This document shows positions 1 through 5,959 of a stretch of DNA of 19,448 bases, piece after piece. How positions within the stretch are numbered: the stretch's first letter is position 1; every line of letters begins with the position of its first letter. The notes under the pieces were generated by a model that saw nothing but the letters and a program-made list of their open reading frames with translations, was not told the origin of the DNA and did no database searches. Both the position numbers and the translations under genes were made by a program. Source of the DNA: Xanthomonas cassavae CFBP 4642. Lineage in GTDB: Bacteria > Pseudomonadota > Gammaproteobacteria > Xanthomonadales > Xanthomonadaceae. The stretch lies in NCBI RefSeq assembly GCF_000454545.1, contig NZ_CM002139.1:2422421-2441868 (forward strand), written 5' to 3'.

Positions 1-92
1 TCACGCCACCTCGTTGGCTTCAGGTGACAGCAGCATCCACCCAGCGCGGCGCAGATCCTGCGACAGGCGGCTGATGGTCAGGGCTAATCAGG
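1..92 (-). mobile_element. Partial IS1595-family insertion sequence (one terminus)
   Basis: These 92 bases are identical to positions 2207-2298, the transposase-start end of the complete copy at 1227-2298. The block ends in the same terminal inverted repeat (gggctaatcagg), so it is a second copy of that element in the same orientation, cut by the window edge. The first window base matches the A of the transposase ATG. The outer 8 bases, 93-100 (atgcattt), would be one half of its target duplication; the partner lies outside the window. Confidence 0.93.
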
Positions 93-101
93 ATGCATTT
101 T

Positions 102-559
102 TCATATCACACAGCCTTCCGATATCTCAATGGTGGCTTGGTAGTCGGTATACTTTGAGTGAACTCCTCCAAATCCTTTATGTGCTGTCAGCGCCACGCC
201 CAAATCTTCAACAAATTGCGGTGCTTCTGACTTGAGATGGACTGGGAGGCCTTTCCCGCCATTGATCCAAATTAACATCCAACGAGACCAGCCCGCTCCT
301 TTTATTTTTCCTCCACTTTCAAGCATATCAAGTCGCAACGTCAGTAATTCACCACGCCAATAAAATGTCCACTGTGTTTGATTGCGGATTTCAGGTTCAC
401 TCCCCCGCCATGCGCCACGTTTCGCAAATAGATTTCACGATCACGATCAACGACCCAGTCTCTGGAATTGGTTGCTCCAATCCGAAATTTGCGATCAATC
501 GACAAAATGTCGTATCTAGCAACATCATCTGGGGAAATGAACTCGCTTACGAATGCCAT
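102..559 (-). pseudogene. Frameshifted paralogue of the adjacent unknown-function gene
   Basis: I do not recognise the family. Reading left from an ATG at 559 gives MAFVSEFISPDDVARYD..., parallel to the start of the neighbouring gene (MPFVNEFIPEPDVVKYN...). The frame runs through a shared RDW-(V/T)-(V/I)-DRDR-(E/N)-(I/V)-YLRNVA-(H/N)-GGG stretch and then meets a stop near 341. The similarity continues in another frame (SEPEIRNQTQWTFYWRGELL, then LRLDMLE, WINGGKGLP, TDYQATIEISEGCVI) to a stop at 102-104. One extra base in the C5 run at 402-406 (G5 on the coding strand) would restore a single ORF of about 150 residues. The start overlaps the last 13 bases of the upstream paralogue, a sign of translational coupling. 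The gene ends 10 bp before an IS. A sequencing error in the homopolymer cannot be excluded. Confidence 0.7.
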
Positions 560-1044
560 GGTGACACCCCTATCTTATAACTGATTTGTATTTTTGAAAA
601 ATTATCATCGACTTCAAGAACGATGTGGTAATCCGTGTTCCTTGAATGGACGCCAAAATCCTTATATGCGAGCAAGGCTTCTTTAAGGTCAGCTAAGAAT
701 TGTTCCTTGTCAGCTTTGAGATGCTCAGGCAGTCCATCTCCCCCATTGATCCACATCAGTCTCCAATGGGACCAGCCGGACTGACCTCGCGCGCCCCCGC
801 CGTCGACCAAATCCAATCTAAGCGTCAGGAGCTCGCCATGCCAATAGAAGGAGAACTTTGTCTGGTTTCTGACTTCAATCTCGGTGCCGCCACCATTTGC
901 GACATTGCGCAAATACACGTTGCGATCACGATCAATTGTCCAGTCTCTTGCATTAGTACCACCGATCACGAAATCTCTGTCGATCGCTTCCAGGTTGTAT
1001 TTAACAACATCCGGCTCAGGAATAAATTCATTCACGAATGGCAT
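547..1044 (-). CDS. Hypothetical protein, intact tandem paralogue (165 aa)
   Basis: This is an intact 165-residue ORF with no signal peptide and no membrane segment, so probably cytoplasmic. It is rich in charged and aromatic residues: N-terminal FVNEFIPEPDVVKY, central RDWTIDRDRNVYLRNVANGG, then FYWHGELLTLRLDL, WSHWRLMWINGGDGLPEHL, and FGVHSRNTDYHIVLEV near the C-terminus. The last ~20 residues (FSKIQISYKIGVSPWHS) have no counterpart in the downstream paralogue and run over its start codon. The ATG at 1044 follows a modest GGGA ribosome-binding site. It lies at the 3' end of the former zeta-toxin-like operon, now cut off from it by the IS at 1227-2298. Small tandem paralogues beside a toxin-like gene suggest an immunity or antitoxin role, but nothing in the sequence proves it. 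Confidence 0.75.
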   Translation of the reverse strand: MPFVNEFIPEPDVVKYNLEAIDRDFVIGGTNARDWTIDRDRNVYLRNVANGGGTEIEVRNQTKFSFYWHGELLTLRLDLVDGGGARGQSGWSHWRLMWINGGDGLPEHLKADKEQFLADLKEALLAYKDFGVHSRNTDYHIVLEVDDNFSKIQISYKIGVSPWHS

Positions 1045-1093
1045 TTTAATTTCCCGGAAATGGCTTGGAGCTTTTCGTCAAGAGTTAATTTCA

Positions 1094-1213
1094 TCAGCTT
1101 GGAAGGGTGGAAGACAGCTTCTTGATTTTAGCTTTCGGCAGGAAGTATTTTAGTAAAGCAAGTCTTCGTAAGAATGATCCTTTCACAGAGCGCCGGGCTT
1201 GGGACGCCTTCAT
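1094..1213 (-). CDS. Possible small basic protein (39 aa), coupled ORF
   Basis: A 39-residue ORF beginning MKASQARRSVKGSF and ending KKLSSTLPS, rich in Lys and Arg. Its support is its arrangement. Joining the two sides of the IS at one copy of the target repeat gives an upstream frame ending ...GFDKKVSL whose TGA overlaps this ATG as ATGA. The stop of this ORF in turn overlaps the ATG of a 20-codon ORF (MKLTLDEKLQAISGKLKCHS) as TGATG, and that one runs over the start of the gene at 1044. Such chained overlaps fit translational coupling. I recognise no family. The IS now sits 5 bp upstream and has removed any natural ribosome-binding site, so present-day expression is doubtful. Confidence 0.3.
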   Translation of the reverse strand: MKASQARRSVKGSFLRRLALLKYFLPKAKIKKLSSTLPS

Positions 1214-1218
1214 AGAGA

Positions 1219-1226
1219 AACTTTTT
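1219..1226. repeat. Left target-site duplication of the IS at 1227-2298
   Basis: The 8 bases aacttttt directly precede the IS terminus and are repeated at 2299-2306. Eight-base duplications are usual for the IS1595 family. Confidence 0.92.
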
Positions 1227-2298
1227 CCTGATTAGCCCCGACTCTCAGCCATGAAAATTGCTCGCTGCACGTAAAACCGGCTCTGGGCATGGTGTGGATT
1301 GCATCATGGCCGTGGCAAGTCGTGGCAGCATCTCGCGCAAGCGGAATCGACGATTAAAACGATAGGCCGCTTCTCCCAGGTAACGCCTTGCGTATTTGCC
1401 TTGCGCGATGGCGTGATACACGCCACTGATGGCGCGTTTGAGATTGCCCAGCACCACGTTGAGCCAACGTGCACCGGCCGTTTCGGTCGCGGCACGACCA
1501 CCGCCAGTGTCCAGCGTGGTGTGCGCGTGGCCGGCGTCTTCTAGCCGGCGGAAGCAGGCCAGCCCATCGGTGTAGACCTCGCATTCGGGCGCCAAGCGAC
1601 GGGCAATCCAGTCCTGCAGCGAGGTGTTGTCGAAGCTGCGCACCGGCTCGATCACCACAAAGCGCGGCGCGGTGAAGGTGGCATCGGTCTGCACCGCAAT
1701 CAGGAACGCTTGTTTGTTCTCCGATCCGCGTCCGGCCTTGCCACCGTTACGCTCGCCGCCGAGATAGGCATCGTCGATCTGCACGAAACCCGCCAGTTTC
1801 CGCATGGATTCGCGCTCGGCCATAACCTGCATGATCTTGTGTTTCATCCGCCAGGCCGTCTTGTAGTTGACGCCCAGATGCCGCATCAACTCCAGCGCGG
1901 CCATGTTGGTTTTGGTCGAGGTCAGCAGGTGCAACGCCAGCATCCAGGTGCGCAGCGGCAGCTTGGTGCCTTCGAACATCGTGCCTGCAATCAGGCTGGT
2001 CTGATGCCGGCACGCGCTGCATTGGTAGTAGATCGCAGCACCCCGCTTGAAACGCGAGCGCACGCGTCCGGCACAAACAGGGCAACGAAAGCCTTGCGGC
2101 CAGCGCCACTTGTAAAGCGCGCGATAGCACTTGGCTTCGGTGCCGTAGGACGCGAAGAACTCAGGCATCGACAATCCCGCTTGGAACTGCACGGCATTGA
2201 TACTCATCACGCCACCTCGTTGGCTTCAGGTGACAGCAGCATCCACCCAGCGCGGCGCAGATCCTGCGACAGGCGGCTGATGGTCAGGGCTAATCAGG
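1227..2298 (-). mobile_element. Complete IS1595-family insertion sequence (ISXo2/ISXo5-like), copy A
   Basis: A 1072-bp element with terminal inverted repeats beginning cctgattagccc; about 21 of the outer 24 bases match between ends. It is bounded by a perfect 8-bp duplication (aacttttt, 1219-1226 and 2299-2306) and carries one transposase gene on the minus strand. It landed in a minus-strand operon, in the tail region downstream of the zeta-toxin-like gene. The identical terminus at 1-92 shows a second copy in direct orientation about 1.1 kb away, so recombination between the two could remove the paralogous genes between them. The family assignment rests on the transposase domain and the 8-bp duplication; the exact ISfinder name is from memory and uncertain. 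Confidence 0.93.
1245..2207 (-). CDS. IS1595-family (ISXO2-like domain) transposase, copy A
   Basis: A 320-residue transposase, counted from the ATG at 2207; a GTG at 2210 one codon earlier is less likely. The N-terminal zinc ribbon has paired cysteines in FRCPVCAGR and YYQCSACRHQT (about residues 40-70), as in the zf-IS1595 domain. The catalytic ISXO2-like domain follows: FVQIDDAYLGG supplies the first acidic residues, VYTDGLACFRRL the second, and the third position appears to be within RWLNVVLGNLKRAIS, where Asn seems to stand for Glu, as reported for part of this family. The protein is full length with no frameshift, so the element may be mobile. It resembles the transposase at 3662-4624 along its whole length but clearly differs, so the two elements are separate family members and not recent copies of each other. 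Confidence 0.95.
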   Translation of the reverse strand: MSINAVQFQAGLSMPEFFASYGTEAKCYRALYKWRWPQGFRCPVCAGRVRSRFKRGAAIYYQCSACRHQTSLIAGTMFEGTKLPLRTWMLALHLLTSTKTNMAALELMRHLGVNYKTAWRMKHKIMQVMAERESMRKLAGFVQIDDAYLGGERNGGKAGRGSENKQAFLIAVQTDATFTAPRFVVIEPVRSFDNTSLQDWIARRLAPECEVYTDGLACFRRLEDAGHAHTTLDTGGGRAATETAGARWLNVVLGNLKRAISGVYHAIAQGKYARRYLGEAAYRFNRRFRLREMLPRLATAMMQSTPCPEPVLRAASNFHG

Positions 2299-2306
2299 AA
2301 CTTTTT
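2299..2306. repeat. Right target-site duplication of the IS at 1227-2298
   Basis: aacttttt, identical to 1219-1226. Removing the IS and one repeat restores the original minus-strand reading ...FDKKVSL followed by TGA. Confidence 0.92.
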
Positions 2307-2732
2307 TGTCAAAACCCATCGCTTTCAGCTCCTGCGGCAACATCGATGCGTGGCGCTTCTATGTCTAAGAGTACGACACATCGCTTTCCGATAGGCAGCC
2401 TCATAGGTTGCCGCAATTGCAGCCGGGCCACGGGCGATGTTAGCGTCCACCACCTGAGTTGCCTGCTGGTCCAGTGCAGCATTGCGCTTAGGACTTGCTG
2501 GATCCACCGTCCAGATAGGCCGATCGTTCCGATCGACTTCGTCGGCGATCATCCGTGACCACTGACCACTGACCACTGACCACTTGCCGGATCATGCCGC
2601 CAATCCCGAGCGTAAAGATGCGCCGCATCTGCCTCACTGGATGGCTGCACAATAGGTATTACTGGGTTGCACCTTGCCCAGCGCCTGCCTGGTCTCTTCG
2701 CCACTGGCGTGAAGTTCAGCTCGCGTGCCTTT
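2307..2732 (-). pseudogene. Decayed coding remnant downstream of the zeta-like gene
   Basis: There is no intact gene in these ~425 bases, but short protein-like stretches follow one another in shifting frames on the minus strand. Just past the zeta stop come LPEKARELNFTPVA, then in another frame HASGEETRQALGKVQPSN. Further on come RNDRPIWTVDPASPKRNAAL and ARGPAAIAATYEAAYRKAM, and finally MLPQELKAMGFDKKV, which reaches the IS insertion point. The first fragments look like a C-terminal extension of the zeta-like protein broken by at least two indels; the later ones could be that protein or another lost gene. A heptamer repeat lies inside (2556-2583). I infer decay; the original product is unknown. 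Confidence 0.5.
2556..2583. repeat. Heptamer tandem repeat (tgaccac) x4
   Basis: Four perfect consecutive copies of the 7-mer tgaccac. Two other sites in the window (11369-11389, 18914-18943) also carry period-7 repeats with different units. Here the repeat lies within decayed coding sequence, so unit gain or loss would shift frame. Confidence 0.9.
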
Positions 2733-3563
2733 TCAGGCAGTGCGAACATGCACGGCAGGGGTGGAGTTGGGGAGATCACGCACATGTGCCGGCAGATCGC
2801 GGTGCCAATCGGCCTGTTGTTGCCAGCTCTCGCGCAGCGTCTGGGTGACTGTTGGATCCTTGAACCACGCATTGCGCGCCTCTTCCAGCACCTGCCCTGG
2901 CGGGCGTGTATCGGTGCGGCTGTCGTAGAGCTCCACACCCTGACGATTGAAGATGCGGATGGGCGCGGAGGTCTGCGCGTGCACGATGTCCAGGCTTGGT
3001 GGCAATTTGGCGTAGATCGCATCTCGGGCCCCTTCGGGAACATAGCGGCCGTGGCCGCGTTGATCCAGTGAGGTTGAAAAACGCTCATCGACACCATGCT
3101 CGCTTACCAGCTTGTGCGCCGCCACCGCGCGCACCTCGACCGTGTAACCGCGCGATTGCAGGTCCTTGATGAGTTCCGAGCTCCACTGGCCATTGCTGAG
3201 CGTGGTGTCGAAGATCAGGTTCTTCTTGCCTTCCACCGTGGCCTGCAACAGCTCGTCGGCCCACTGGCTGGCATCGGGGTGGGTGTAGCCGGACCAGGTG
3301 TAGGGGTGAGCGTTGCGCAGATCTGACACTTGGGGGTGGAATTTTCGCAATTCGTCTGGATCAACCGGCACAACATTGCCCTGAAGCTCAAGCGCTGCCA
3401 ACCTTGCAAGCCCACCTTTACCTGCGCCTGGTTGCCCAGCCAAAATAATAGCTTTAGGTTCACGTTGAGCCGTTGCATCATTTAAGCCGCTTCCAGGGAT
3501 AATTTTTTCAGAAAAAATTTGAGTGTGTAACTCACTGTCAATCTTGCCTGGATCAGCGCTCAT
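2733..3563 (-). CDS. Zeta-toxin-family kinase
   Basis: A 276-residue zeta-toxin-like P-loop kinase. Members of this family phosphorylate UDP-N-acetylglucosamine and so poison cell-wall synthesis, or act as related kinases. Visible motifs: Walker A GQPGAGK at about 43-49 after a hydrophobic strand (AIILA), VDPDELRKFHP at 67-77 with the expected catalytic Asp, FDTTLSN at 119-125, and GRYVPEGARD near 172-181, the Arg-containing nucleotide-contact region. Length fits classic zeta proteins (about 250-290 aa), but coding-like sequence continues after the stop, so the C-terminus may be truncated. The start is supported by reconstruction: without the IS at 3571-4642, this ATG follows the upstream TAA by 15 nt with a GAGGA site. 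With the IS present, its end supplies AGGA 6 nt before the ATG. No XVIPCD-type secretion tail is evident. Confidence 0.85.
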   Translation of the reverse strand: MSADPGKIDSELHTQIFSEKIIPGSGLNDATAQREPKAIILAGQPGAGKGGLARLAALELQGNVVPVDPDELRKFHPQVSDLRNAHPYTWSGYTHPDASQWADELLQATVEGKKNLIFDTTLSNGQWSSELIKDLQSRGYTVEVRAVAAHKLVSEHGVDERFSTSLDQRGHGRYVPEGARDAIYAKLPPSLDIVHAQTSAPIRIFNRQGVELYDSRTDTRPPGQVLEEARNAWFKDPTVTQTLRESWQQQADWHRDLPAHVRDLPNSTPAVHVRTA

Positions 3564-3570
3564 TAGTTTT
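3563..3570. repeat. Left target-site duplication of the IS at 3571-4642
   Basis: ttagtttt, repeated at 4643-4650. Its first base is also the A of the zeta-like gene's ATG (minus strand). Confidence 0.93.
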
Positions 3571-3573
3571 CCT
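3570..3573 (-). promoter_or_regulatory. Ribosome-binding site rebuilt by the IS end
   Basis: On the minus strand the junction reads caggaaaactaATG. The last IS bases (cagg) plus the first base of the target repeat form AGGA, 6 nt before the zeta-like start. The ancestral site, still visible beyond the other IS end at about 4650-4656, was GAGGA at 7 nt. The insertion therefore swapped one plausible ribosome-binding site for another. Confidence 0.5.
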
Positions 3574-4642
3574 GATTAGCCCCATCGCTCAGCCGGCAGT
3601 TGCAGGATTTGCGACGAGTCGGTTGGACAATGGTCCCACGTGAATACAACGCAGGTGGGAGATGGGCATCAACATCGTGCAGTTTCAGCCAGGCTTGTCG
3701 CTGAGCGAGTTCATGGATCGCTACGGAACCGAAGCCAAGTGCTACCGGGCGTTGTATCGGTGGCGCTGGCCGAAGGGATTTCGCTGCCCGCAGTGCGACG
3801 GCCGCGCGCGCTCGCGCTTTCGACGCGATGATCAGGTGTACTACCAGTGCCGGGCGTGCCGGCATCAAACCACCTTGCGTGCCGGCACGCTGTTGCAATC
3901 CAGCAAGCTGTCTTTGCGCCTGTGGATGCAGGCGATGTACCTGCTGACATCCAGCAAGACCAACCTGGCAGCCCTGGAGTTGAAGCGGCATCTTGGAGTG
4001 ACCTACAAGGCGGCCTGGCGCATGAAGCACAAGATCATGCAGGCGATGACCGAGCGCGAAGAGCCACGAAAACTCAAGGGGTTTGTGCAGATCGACGACG
4101 CCTACCTTGGCGGCGAACGCAGCGGAGGCAAGCGCGGACGAGGCTCGGAGAACAAACAGCCGTTCGTGATCGCGGTGCAAGTGGACCAGAACAATGAACA
4201 TCCTAGCTTTGCGGTGATCGAGCCGGTGAAGGCCTTCGACAACGCCTCGCTGAAGGACTGGATCGCGCGCCGTCTGGAACCGGAGTGTGAAGTCTATAGC
4301 GACGGCCTGGCGTGCTTTCGCCGTCTGGAGGAGGCCGGGCATGCCCACACCACCCTCGATACCGGCGGCGGTCGTGCTGCAACCGACGTCCAGGGAGCGC
4401 GTTGGTTGAATGTGGTGCTGGGCAATATCAAACGCGCCATCAGCGGGACCTACCATGCGGTGGGCCAGGCCAAGTATGCAAGGCGCTACCTGGCCGAGGC
4501 GGCCTATCGCTTCAACCGCCGATTCGATCTGAAACAGATGCTGCCGCGGCTGGCGACGGCGCTGCTGCGCTGCACACCTTGCCCAGAACGCGTTTTGCGT
4601 ATGGCAAGCAACTTCCATGGCTGAGGGATGGGGCTAATCAGG
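3571..4642 (+). mobile_element. Complete IS1595-family insertion sequence, copy B
   Basis: A 1072-bp element, the same length as copy A, with inverted repeats matching at 23 of the outer 24 bases (cctgattagccccatc...). It is flanked by a perfect 8-bp duplication (ttagtttt). Its transposase gene is on the plus strand, opposite to copy A and to the host operon. It inserted exactly in the 15-nt gap between the stop of the gene at 4658 and the start of the zeta-like gene, separating two formerly co-transcribed genes. It differs visibly from copy A in both DNA and protein, so it arrived separately. Confidence 0.94.
3662..4624 (+). CDS. IS1595-family (ISXO2-like domain) transposase, copy B
   Basis: A 320-residue intact transposase starting at an ATG behind a GGGAG-like site. 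It has the same layout as copy A: zinc-ribbon cysteines in FRCPQCDGR and YYQCRACRHQT, then FVQIDDAYLGG, VYSDGLACFRRL and RWLNVVLGNIKRAIS as catalytic blocks, ending MASNFHG like copy A's AASNFHG. The two are clearly homologous over their full length, with many substitutions (for example AAIYYQC against DQVYYQC, and LALHLLTSTKTNMAA against QAMYLLTSSKTNLAA). No frameshift or truncation is seen. Confidence 0.95.
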   Translation: MGINIVQFQPGLSLSEFMDRYGTEAKCYRALYRWRWPKGFRCPQCDGRARSRFRRDDQVYYQCRACRHQTTLRAGTLLQSSKLSLRLWMQAMYLLTSSKTNLAALELKRHLGVTYKAAWRMKHKIMQAMTEREEPRKLKGFVQIDDAYLGGERSGGKRGRGSENKQPFVIAVQVDQNNEHPSFAVIEPVKAFDNASLKDWIARRLEPECEVYSDGLACFRRLEEAGHAHTTLDTGGGRAATDVQGARWLNVVLGNIKRAISGTYHAVGQAKYARRYLAEAAYRFNRRFDLKQMLPRLATALLRCTPCPERVLRMASNFHG

Positions 4643-4650
4643 TTAGTTTT
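4643..4650. repeat. Right target-site duplication of the IS at 3571-4642
   Basis: ttagtttt, identical to 3563-3570. The minus-strand sequence just beyond it (aactgagga) holds the original ribosome-binding site of the zeta-like gene. Confidence 0.93.
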
Positions 4651-4657
4651 TCCTCAG

Positions 4658-5233
4658 TTAATTGAAGTAAGATCCAAAATCATCATCGGAAATCCATTTA
4701 TATTTTGAGCTGGCCTTAAGTATTAAAATATCTTTCTGCTCGGCACTTTTTATTCTTTCAGCATCGCCACTAGAAACTGCGTGCTCAAGCTCCTCGCGGG
4801 CTTCGGAGATGAATGAGTCAAGCTCATCTTCCAACATCCATATTGCCCACTCAAACGGAGGAGTTACCTTTGAAGGTCGCTGTACGGCAAAATTTAGCTG
4901 CTGCTGAAGCCGCTCTATGAGCTCAGGATAGTCTTTCAGTAGCTCACGCAATTTCTGCGGCACAGGAGGTGCAGGCAAGCCGTTTTCAATCGAGGGAGGC
5001 GTGGGCTTCGACATGGCAGGGTCTTTCCTCTCAGCAATGGGCGCGCGCAGCGCAGTGTGCGCATCGTCATCCAGTGTAGGCGCCTGTTGCACCGGCTGCA
5101 TCCACGGCGCGCGCTCAAGGGCGCGCTTGACCTGCACCAGCAGCCCATTGCGGGGCAGAGGGCCGAGCACACACTGCGCGCGTTCGTTGATCAGTTGCAC
5201 ATCGCGCGGCGACTGTGCCGCGTGCGTCTCCAA
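4658..5233 (-). CDS. Hypothetical protein upstream of the zeta-like gene, 5'-truncated second copy; antitoxin candidate
   Basis: The open frame extends upstream to about 5296 but contains no ATG before 5014. A TTG at 5233 gives 191 residues. The internal ATG at 5014, with an AGAGGA site 11 nt upstream, gives 118 residues (MSKPTPPSIENGLP...) and may be the start actually used. The N-terminal part (SPRDVQLINERAQCVLGPLP) matches the broken copy at 5270-5642, so coding homology extends above 5014 and the true 5' end was lost at the duplication junction. The C-terminal half is acidic and predicted helical (LRELLKDYPELIERLQQQL, LEDELDSFISEAREELEHAV). In the ancestral operon it ended 15 nt before the zeta-like start, where zeta antitoxins usually sit. 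I see no helix-turn-helix and recognise no family, so the antitoxin role is inference. Confidence 0.6.
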   Translation of the reverse strand: METHAAQSPRDVQLINERAQCVLGPLPRNGLLVQVKRALERAPWMQPVQQAPTLDDDAHTALRAPIAERKDPAMSKPTPPSIENGLPAPPVPQKLRELLKDYPELIERLQQQLNFAVQRPSKVTPPFEWAIWMLEDELDSFISEAREELEHAVSSGDAERIKSAEQKDILILKASSKYKWISDDDFGSYFN

Positions 5234-5269
5234 GATATAACGCGCAAGAGCGGCGTAGCGTGATTCGGC

Positions 5270-5642
5270 AAGCGCTGAATCAACTCGGGATAGTCTTTCA
5301 GTAGCTCACGCAATGTCTGCGGAACGGCGGGCGATGATGCATTGTCATCGACCGGTGTGGGGGCGGCTTTGACACGGTAGTGCCCTGCCTTCAGGAAATA
5401 GCTGGCTGAGGTGCATCATGCATCTCTGCGTCTTGAGCCGTTGGTTGGTGCGCTGCCGCGACCCAGGGCGCAGGCTTCGGTTTGCGTTTGGCCTGTACCG
5501 GCAGTCCCTTGCGGGGAAGTGCCCCAAGCTCACGCATCACCCGGTCATTGATGATCTGCAGGTCGCGCAGCAGCTGTGCTGTGTGCGCCGCGGGCACGAG
5601 CGGTGCCAGGGCGCTGTAACGAGAGTCTGTCTTCTTGCTCAT
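5270..5642 (-). pseudogene. Broken first copy of the duplicated upstream gene
   Basis: It starts well: ATG at 5642 with AAGGA 7 nt upstream (the ATG at 5648 is too close to it). It encodes MSKKTDSRYSALAPLV... to DAPQPAIS, then a stop at 5391. The frame continues after the stop with VSKPPP, matching MSKP in the second copy. It then shifts at a C5 run (5359-5363, G on the plus strand) into TPVDDNASSPAVPQTLRE followed by LLKDYPELIQRL, matching the second copy's PAPPVPQKLRELLKDYPELI. Directly after QRL the sequence jumps into the N-terminal region of the second copy (AESRYAALAR). So this copy has an in-frame stop, a -1 slip and a lost C-terminal half. An 83-residue fragment could still be made. 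Function unknown. Confidence 0.6.
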
Positions 5643-5959
5643 ATGCATGTCCTTTTGCAGATGTGTTCTGGGATCAACGGATTTTATGCAAATGGTAGCG
5701 CATCGGTATGCCTGCAGCGGCCTGTTCGGCTGAGCGATGATCGCCCACCAATGCCGACAGCGCCTGCGTCTTCCAAAGTGCTTACCGACTCCTTCAAGTG
5801 CATCTGCCCAGGCGCCTCTCCGCGCCTGGGGATGAGATCAGCATACGGCGCCCCAACCGGTTGCAGATAGCCGGGTGCACTGCGATATAGAGACGCTGTC
5901 CGCAACTACGATTCGTCCTCCATAACGGCCGTCCGGAAACGATGCGATGCAGTCCGCTG
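5643..5959. other. Gap between virD4 and the duplicated gene: no intact gene
   Basis: I find no convincing gene in these 317 bases. The minus strand holds a short protein-like tail (ALSALVGDHRSAEQAAAGIP, then MRYHLHKIR and a stop near 5670) that opens only after an in-frame stop, so it may be the remnant of a lost gene's end. A perfect stem-loop lies at 5807-5830. An AT-rich tttgcataaaat stretch sits about 40 nt before the ATG at 5642 and could be part of a promoter, but no paired -35 element is clear. Confidence 0.4.
5807..5830. other. Perfect 9-bp stem-loop
   Basis: cccaggcgc and gcgcctggg flank a 6-nt loop. No T-run follows on either strand, so it is not a standard intrinsic terminator. 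It lies between the virD4 end and the next gene and may still slow transcription or protect the mRNA 3' end. Confidence 0.5.

Noticed and set aside
2554..2585. CRISPR-like array
   Set aside because: The repeat unit is 7 bp with no spacers; it is a simple tandem repeat.
3563..4618. 351-residue minus-strand ORF opposite transposase B
   Set aside because: Antisense to an intact transposase with zinc-ribbon and catalytic motifs; no motif of its own.
1..4642. Single composite transposon made of the IS1595 copies
   Set aside because: Each complete IS has its own distinct 8-bp target duplication and copy B differs from copy A, showing separate insertions; only the two copy-A elements could act together.
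5807..5830. Intrinsic terminator after virD4
   Set aside because: The stem is perfect but no T-run follows on either strand, so it is listed only as a stem-loop.
5684..5905. 73-residue minus-strand ORF downstream of virD4
   Set aside because: No ribosome-binding site and no recognisable family, and it crosses a perfect stem-loop; only a short tail in another frame looks protein-like.
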